38,369 nt of DNA from Butyrivibrio sp. GTDB lineage: Bacteria > Bacillota > Clostridia > Lachnospirales > Lachnospiraceae. The notes under the pieces are model-generated. The model was not told the DNA's origin and made no database searches. It saw only the letters and a list, made by a program, of their open reading frames with translations. Below, piece by piece: positions 34,270 through 38,369 of this stretch. The DNA lies in NCBI GenBank assembly GCA_017615275.1, contig JAGAAO010000022.1, positions 1 through 38,369 of the forward strand, read 5' to 3'. Position numbers and translations under genes: made by a program. Every line of letters begins with the position of its first letter. Positions within the stretch are counted from its first letter, which is position 1.

Positions 34270-34714
34270 ATGTTTTACATTTTGGAAGAGTTTGCTCTTG
34301 GCTTCTTAAGGGTACCAAAAGCTTTTAGCTAACTACAAGGGTGTATCTCTGGCTATGATCTAGACTGTAGTAGATGCCAATAATATCAGAAAGCAGTTTG
34401 TCGCTGACCAGATATTAGAGAAGAATCCAAAAGTTGTTGGTGTATACCGTCTTACTATGAAGTCCAACAGTGATAATTTCCGTGCATCTGCTATACAAGG
34501 TGTTATGGAGAACATAAAGGCTAAGAATGTACCGATTATCATCTATGAGCCCACTCTTGAGGATGGTAGTGAGTTTGCTGGCTGTAAGGTGGTTAATGAC
34601 AAGGTTAAGTTTAAGGCTGAGTCAGATGTTATTTTGGCTAACAGGTTTGATGTTGATGTGCTGGGGGATGTAGAAGAGAAGGTATATACTAGGGATCTGT
34701 TTAGGAGAGACTAA
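34270..34714 (+). pseudogene. ugd: UDP-glucose 6-dehydrogenase remnant
   Basis: The C-terminal part of Ugd is readable: LLANYKGVSLAMI, then a stop, then [52 protein letters not shown] and a [12 protein letters not shown] end. Frame changes near 34320 and an in-frame stop at about 34360 interrupt it. A faint echo of the catalytic region (LLKGTK for CLPKDTK) stands at about 34300. No start or ribosome site serves the last 85 codons. It is a decayed copy, distinct from the intact dehydrogenase at 20641. Confidence 0.8.
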
Positions 34715-34736
34715 ATAGTCTTTAATGGGGTGAGAA

Positions 34737-35771
34737 TTGATAGTGGAGAAGAGAAAAGGCTTTGTTGCAAAAAAGGATAAAACAAACAGGTCTATCATTC
34801 CTATGGATTCAGATGAATTCTTTCAATGGATGATTATAGCTGCCTATGCCGAAGGAAAACAAAAAGAATGGGATCAGCTCAGGCAATCTGGATTCAAAAG
34901 ACTGTATAAAAAGTTTTTTTATGATTTATTTAGAAATGGAATACCAAAATATTTAATAAAAACAGGAAAGAAATTATATCGTGCAAGACAAATAAAAAAA
35001 TCAGACCAGAGTAAATTAATGGTTGATATTAATGAAGTTACATTGGCTTTTTTTAAGATTTTTCTGTCTGAAGAGGAGATTTCTTCGCTAGACGTAATGA
35101 ATAATGGTGGTGGGTTAAAGTTTACCATTGAACATTTGTTTATGATGAAAATATATAACATGGAGGGATTTACAGACGAACAAAAAAGGAAAGTCCATAA
35201 ATTGATTAAGGAAAATAGTAATTGTAAGGTTTATGGTTTTTCTGAAAAAGATAGCCGTGTACCGCCTAAAGAGTACAGAGAAAATGGAAGATTAAATAGT
35301 AAAGCGGATGAGTACTTATATCTAGCTTTTGACAGAGATACCGCCATTCAAGAAAAACGCCCCTTTATTGGGCAACAGTACAGTATAGCTGAATTTAAAA
35401 CCAATAAAAATTTAGTTATGGCAGATTTGAGGGGCAAAGAGATCGACCTTAAACTATCGGATGTATCTTTTGCCTTTTTAGCTGATAAAATTAGTGAACC
35501 CAATACAGATGGTAAAGATGATTTTTATGATATAACTCAATATATGACACATATGCTTCAAAAACTCGGTTTTGATGGTATAGTATATAAAAGTGCACTA
35601 AAAAAAGATAAAGACAATATAGTAATATTTAATGAGACGAATGTGGATTTTATTTCGTCTGAAATAGTAAGCATTAAGGATGTGAGTGTTGATTATTCAA
35701 GGATACTTCCGTTTGATAAAAGGCAATTTAGCTTTACAAATACAAGTAAGAGAGAAAAAAATCGTAAATAA
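34737..35771 (+). CDS. RES-domain protein (putative NAD phosphorylase-type toxin)
   Basis: A 344-residue protein. KLYRARQI near 79-86, GRLNSKADEYLYLAFDRDTA near 183-202, and KLGFDGIVYKSALK then NIVIFN near the end match the RES domain, named for its Arg, Glu and Ser. Known RES toxins degrade NAD. The first 75 residues form a separate helical region with EFFQWMIIAAYAEG. No Xre-type antitoxin gene lies next to it, so it may be a lone effector or another branch of the family. The start codon in this frame is ATA-adjacent TTG at 34737, which is uncertain. The gene is AT-rich. Confidence 0.68.
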   Translation: MIVEKRKGFVAKKDKTNRSIIPMDSDEFFQWMIIAAYAEGKQKEWDQLRQSGFKRLYKKFFYDLFRNGIPKYLIKTGKKLYRARQIKKSDQSKLMVDINEVTLAFFKIFLSEEEISSLDVMNNGGGLKFTIEHLFMMKIYNMEGFTDEQKRKVHKLIKENSNCKVYGFSEKDSRVPPKEYRENGRLNSKADEYLYLAFDRDTAIQEKRPFIGQQYSIAEFKTNKNLVMADLRGKEIDLKLSDVSFAFLADKISEPNTDGKDDFYDITQYMTHMLQKLGFDGIVYKSALKKDKDNIVIFNETNVDFISSEIVSIKDVSVDYSRILPFDKRQFSFTNTSKREKNRK

Positions 35772-35799
35772 TTGAAATAGTGGTGTTGATATGTATAAT
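35772..35799 (+). promoter_or_regulatory. Possible promoter overlapping the start of the second sugar transferase
   Basis: TTGAAA at 35772-35777, a 16-base spacer, and TATAAT at 35794-35799. The -10 box covers the codons just after the ATG at 35791, so a transcript from it could not use that ATG. Confidence 0.45.
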
Positions 35800-36456
35800 G
35801 TGTGTCTGAGGGGAAGGTTAGGTAAGGGTGGCTTTTATGAGAGAGTGGTAAAGCGTGGGATAGACCTGGTGCTTTCGTTCTTTGGTCTTGTGTTGCTTAG
35901 CCCTGTTTTTTTGATACTATGTATAGCTATCAAGATAGATGATCCCGGTCTTGTATTTTTCGCACAGAAGCGTGTGGGCAAAAATAAGCAGTTCTTTAAG
36001 CTACACAAGTTCCGTTCGATGAAGATGTCTACACCGCATGATGTGCCCACACATATGTTGTCCAATCCGGACCAGTATATTACGAGAGTGGGGCATTTCT
36101 TAAGGAAGAGCAGTCTGGATGAGCTGCCGCAGATAGGGGATATATTTATCGGCAATATGTCTGTGATAGGTCCTCGTCCCGCACTCTGGAATCAGGATGT
36201 GCTAGTATCCGAGCGTGATAAGTATGGGGCAAATGATATTAAGCCCGGACTTACCGGTTGGGCGCAGATTAACGGACGTGATGAGCTGGAGCTTGCAGAT
36301 AAGGCAAAGTTGGACGGAGAGTATGCTGAAAAACTTGCTAGGGGAGGTATAAGTGCGTTCCTGTTTGATATAAAGTGCTTTGTAGGCACGGTTCTTTCCG
36401 TAATAAAAAGCGATGGTGTAGTTGAAGGTGGCACCGGAGAAATGAAGAAAAAATGA
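35791..36456 (+). CDS. Second priming sugar transferase, N-terminally chimeric
   Basis: A 221-residue member of the bacterial sugar transferase family. The core is complete: GGFYERVVKRGIDLVLSFFG, FAQKRVGK, KFRSMKMSTPHD, SSLDELPQIGDI, VIGPRP and KPGLTGWAQINGRDE. Compared with the homologue at 11796 it lacks the N-terminal membrane helix and linker. Its first 13 codons come from a copied piece of the rfbA end read in another frame. A promoter-like -10 overlaps the ATG, so translation may start later, for example at a GTG. Activity is possible because the re-entrant helix and catalytic part remain. Confidence 0.82.
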   Translation: MYNVCLRGRLGKGGFYERVVKRGIDLVLSFFGLVLLSPVFLILCIAIKIDDPGLVFFAQKRVGKNKQFFKLHKFRSMKMSTPHDVPTHMLSNPDQYITRVGHFLRKSSLDELPQIGDIFIGNMSVIGPRPALWNQDVLVSERDKYGANDIKPGLTGWAQINGRDELELADKAKLDGEYAEKLARGGISAFLFDIKCFVGTVLSVIKSDGVVEGGTGEMKKK

Positions 36457-36476
36457 TGGTTTTCTGATAACGGATT

Positions 36477-36496
36477 GGGCACCCTGACGGGTGCCC
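36477..36496. terminator. Hairpin between convergent genes
   Basis: GGGCACCC and GGGTGCCC form an 8-bp stem with a TGAC loop. It lies between the convergent sugar transferase and ATPase genes. T-runs are weak on both sides, so termination strength is uncertain. Confidence 0.6.
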
Positions 36497-36509
36497 GGTC
36501 TTGAAATTA

Positions 36510-37838
36510 TTAGTCTTCAATGAAATTTATTATCTGATCGAAATTAAAGTCAGTATTAATAATAGGGATTCCACCATATTCACCCTTAAGATATTTCACT
36601 AAAGTGTTACTGCTTTTTTGAATCCTATAAGGACCATCGGTTATTGCAGTGATAGTTTTGCTAAAATCTTTCGAAATGTTTATGGTATAAATATTATCCC
36701 GAAGATCATAATCATCTAAAAACATAGTATTATGAGTTGTAAGTATTAATTGTCCCTTAATGATAGGGACTATTTTTTTTACTAAATTTGAAACTAATAA
36801 ATCATGAATTCCAGTGTCTATTTCATCTATGGCAATAACAATATCTTTGACAGAAGTTCCCAAGAAAAGTGGTAACAGATCCAATAACTGGCGGATTCCT
36901 TCGGATTCACTTGTGTATTCTATATCTGCAATAGTATTTGAAAGTCTTTTCTTAAAATATAGAGAGTACTTGGCTTTTTTATCTTCAATTATCTCCTTTT
37001 TATAGTATGCGCTTTCAATATCATTGGATAAAGACGAAAAGTACATGCTTATAATTTTTTCAGTGGTTTCTAATTTTGATATTTCATTAAGATCTATTAC
37101 TCCCTCGGTGAAGGATGTGAGTAGAGATTTGAAACGTGCTAGGCTGACCTGTGAAGTATCGTGTTTTTTTAGGTGACAAGTAATATTATTAAAATACCCC
37201 AAAACGTTTTGTAACCGTTTATCAATATGAGATTTAATATAGTCATTAGAATAATCGTTCTTTAAATAAAATAAGATTGAGAGTATAGAGTGCTTTCCCC
37301 AATACTTTTTTGACAGGGTAGATAATTCATCTTGAAGCTCTATGTCAAAAATAGTAGGATTATATCGCTCATTATTGATTGTTTTTTCGAAATAAATACC
37401 TTTATTTTTTTGGATAGTATATTCTAGTTTCTCACTGATAATTTGAGAATCATTAAATTCAATATAATAGGAACCTATTTTACCCGTTAGCGAAAAAGTT
37501 ATTTCGATACTCATATTGGAAGAAGAATTAATAGTTTTGTATTCTTTTATTATATGAGCAATACTATAGTAATATAGCATGTTTTTTAAATCGAAGATTT
37601 TCTTTTGACTATCATTGTCTTCAAGCATATCCATTATTATTTTATGTGTATTAAGGGTATGCGTAGTTTCGGTAAGACAGTCTAAAGCTTCTACAAAATT
37701 AGTTTTCCCGGATCCGTTAGCTCCATACAATAATATGAGTTTTTTAGGGTTATTATTTTTGCCTACAAAGTTAAAAGTGGCATCAGTAAAGGATTTGAAG
37801 TTTTTTAAGTGTATTTCGCGAATCATGGTTTTTACCAT
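36510..37838 (-). CDS. RloA-like AAA ATPase, no partner visible
   Basis: A 442-residue ABC/SMC-type ATPase of the AAA_15/AAA_21 group. Walker A GANGSGKT is at 39-46, the signature SESEGIRQLLDLLP near 315, Walker B IVIAIDEID with Asp338-Glu339, and the switch His in LTTHN near 370. IHLKNFKSF at the N-terminus is typical. AAAGGG stands very close to the first ATG; a second ATG four codons in is also possible. These ATPases usually pair with an RloB- or TOPRIM-type gene, but the downstream hairpin follows only 14 bases after the stop. It may be a solo defence protein or a remnant of a pair. Confidence 0.85.
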   Translation of the reverse strand: MVKTMIREIHLKNFKSFTDATFNFVGKNNNPKKLILLYGANGSGKTNFVEALDCLTETTHTLNTHKIIMDMLEDNDSQKKIFDLKNMLYYYSIAHIIKEYKTINSSSNMSIEITFSLTGKIGSYYIEFNDSQIISEKLEYTIQKNKGIYFEKTINNERYNPTIFDIELQDELSTLSKKYWGKHSILSILFYLKNDYSNDYIKSHIDKRLQNVLGYFNNITCHLKKHDTSQVSLARFKSLLTSFTEGVIDLNEISKLETTEKIISMYFSSLSNDIESAYYKKEIIEDKKAKYSLYFKKRLSNTIADIEYTSESEGIRQLLDLLPLFLGTSVKDIVIAIDEIDTGIHDLLVSNLVKKIVPIIKGQLILTTHNTMFLDDYDLRDNIYTINISKDFSKTITAITDGPYRIQKSSNTLVKYLKGEYGGIPIINTDFNFDQIINFIED

Positions 37839-37909
37839 TTCCCTTTATGTTTGTGATGTGGTTGATTTTGCAAGAGATAAATATTGTCGGTATAACATGC
37901 GCTAAATAA

Positions 37910-37938
37910 ACTATATCATAACAATTAGAGCTCGTCAA
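37910..37938 (-). promoter_or_regulatory. Promoter of the RloA-like ATPase
   Basis: On the minus strand TTGACG (37933-37938), a 17-base spacer and TATAGT (37910-37915) give a near-consensus promoter about 72 bases before the start at 37838. The 24-base palindrome at 37951-37974 lies just upstream of its -35 box. Confidence 0.7.
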
Positions 37939-37950
37939 TTACTTTATAAA

Positions 37951-38051
37951 ATTTTGCTTAAAATTAAGCAAAATCCCGCAAAATACAGAAAATGACACAC
38001 AATATATTGTGTAAATGGATTAAAAAACAACGATATTTAGAAATAAATATC
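37951..38051. repeat. Three palindromes between divergent promoters
   Basis: ATTTTGCTTAA/TTAAGCAAAAT with 2 bases between (37951-37974), ACACAATATATTGTGT (37997-38012), and GATATTTA/TAAATATC with a GAAA centre (38032-38051). They fill the space between the leftward promoter at 37910 and the rightward one at 38053, where operators are expected. Confidence 0.6.
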
Positions 38052-38052
38052 A

Positions 38053-38081
38053 TTGACAGTTGAATAGGAACATGATAATAT
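38053..38081 (+). promoter_or_regulatory. Rightward promoter
   Basis: A perfect TTGACA (38053-38058), a 17-base spacer, and TAATAT (38076-38081). The next start codon is 279 bases away, so it may make a long leader or a small RNA. A dyad lies directly before the -35. Confidence 0.6.
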
Positions 38082-38359
38082 AGTTCTAAAGAAATGAAAG
38101 AAGCCGACAATATACCTTTTGTCAGCCCCAATCATAATGTTACTTTTTTCGACAAAAAATAGTTTATCATATGTTTGGAGATTCTGCAATATATATTTTT
38201 GGCTTCATTCAATTTCTTTAGTTTTAGCGAAAGCTTCCTGTATAATAAAAAAGTGTAGATAAAACAGTACAAAGTACTTAACAAAAATAGATACCTAGGT
38301 TAAACTGTCATTGCTGACCGGCCAGTTAGCAAATAACAGAGAAAGAAAGGTATCTACAT
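38082..38359. other. Leader region of the last gene
   Basis: No gene of size. On the minus strand a GCTGACAA/TTGTCGGC stem (38103-38126) is followed by a T-rich tract, resembling a weak terminator for leftward transcripts. TATAAT at 38241-38246 with a weak -35 may be a second rightward promoter. TAGATACCT (38288-38296) and AGGTATCTA (38348-38356) form a 9-bp dyad around the start of the next gene. Confidence 0.45.
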
Positions 38360-38369
38360 ATGAATTCTA
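38360..38369 (+). CDS. Start of a gene cut by the window edge
   Basis: ATGAATTCTA stands nine bases after AAAGAAAGG, a usable ribosome site. Only three codons are visible. Part of the ribosome site is in the arm of a 9-bp dyad, a layout known from some transposase genes, but the product cannot be identified. Confidence 0.4.

Noticed and set aside
1-38369. CRISPR array or tRNA genes
   Set aside because: No regularly spaced short repeats were seen, and no cloverleaf with TTCGA-type loop and CCA end was recognised by eye.
1-38369. Self-transmissible conjugative element
   Set aside because: Relaxase and mobC are present, but no coupling protein, VirB4-like ATPase or other transfer genes are in the window, so only mobilization is supported.

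Overview
The window looks like chromosomal accessory DNA from a Lachnospiraceae-type Firmicute, such as a rumen or gut Butyrivibrio or Roseburia relative. The pointers are strong Shine-Dalgarno sites, consensus sigma-A promoters, a DUF6462-like excisionase, an HTH_16-like gene, a sigma-like mobile-element regulator, and cell-surface genes typical of Gram-positive polysaccharide loci. No rRNA, tRNA or CRISPR array was seen, so the taxon is an inference.

Region A (1-7260) is an integrative mobilizable element. It holds two unassigned cargo genes, one with a ParB-like motif, and a small HTH protein. A leftward mobC-relaxase pair follows, with a hairpin-rich probable oriT at 3638-3763. Next come a sigma-like gene, an HTH_16-like gene, a roughly 480-base non-coding stretch packed with hairpins (4877-5361), a DUF6462-like gene, a 56-codon RPKK-type DNA-binding gene behind a near-consensus promoter, and a tyrosine recombinase.

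Region B (7223-8123) has no large gene. It carries two diverged copies of the integrase 3' end plus downstream DNA, which suggests successive insertions at one site. A terminator and the promoter of region C follow. Region C (8124-9956) is a two-gene operon, an AAA ATPase and a small TOPRIM/RloB-like protein, resembling ATPase-nuclease phage defence pairs.

Region D (10086-33219) is an exopolysaccharide or capsule locus. An AT-rich GT4 gene and a frameshifted cupin come first. A perfect consensus promoter (11711-11739) then precedes a mostly tightly packed run: priming sugar transferase, several GT2 transferases, two MOP flippases, one polymerase, and a UDP-GlcNAc dehydrogenase, aminotransferase and oxidoreductase set that can make a 3-amino-3-deoxy uronic acid. 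A FemAB/GNAT transferase follows. The distal genes look like a phospho-decoration module: a fused cytidylyltransferase/PLP enzyme, a YidC-like/sulfatase-fold fusion, a TagB/TagF-like glycerophosphotransferase and an MBOAT acyltransferase.

Region E (33190-36456) is a mosaic of broken and inserted genes. The MBOAT gene is cut off and joined to a 5'-truncated rfbA. After that come a GIY-YIG-like small protein, a decayed ugd, a RES-domain protein and a second, N-terminally chimeric sugar transferase. A 19-base direct repeat brackets the middle part. Region F (36478-38369) has a lone RloA-like ATPase on the minus strand, a divergent promoter region rich in palindromes, and the first codons of another gene at the window edge.
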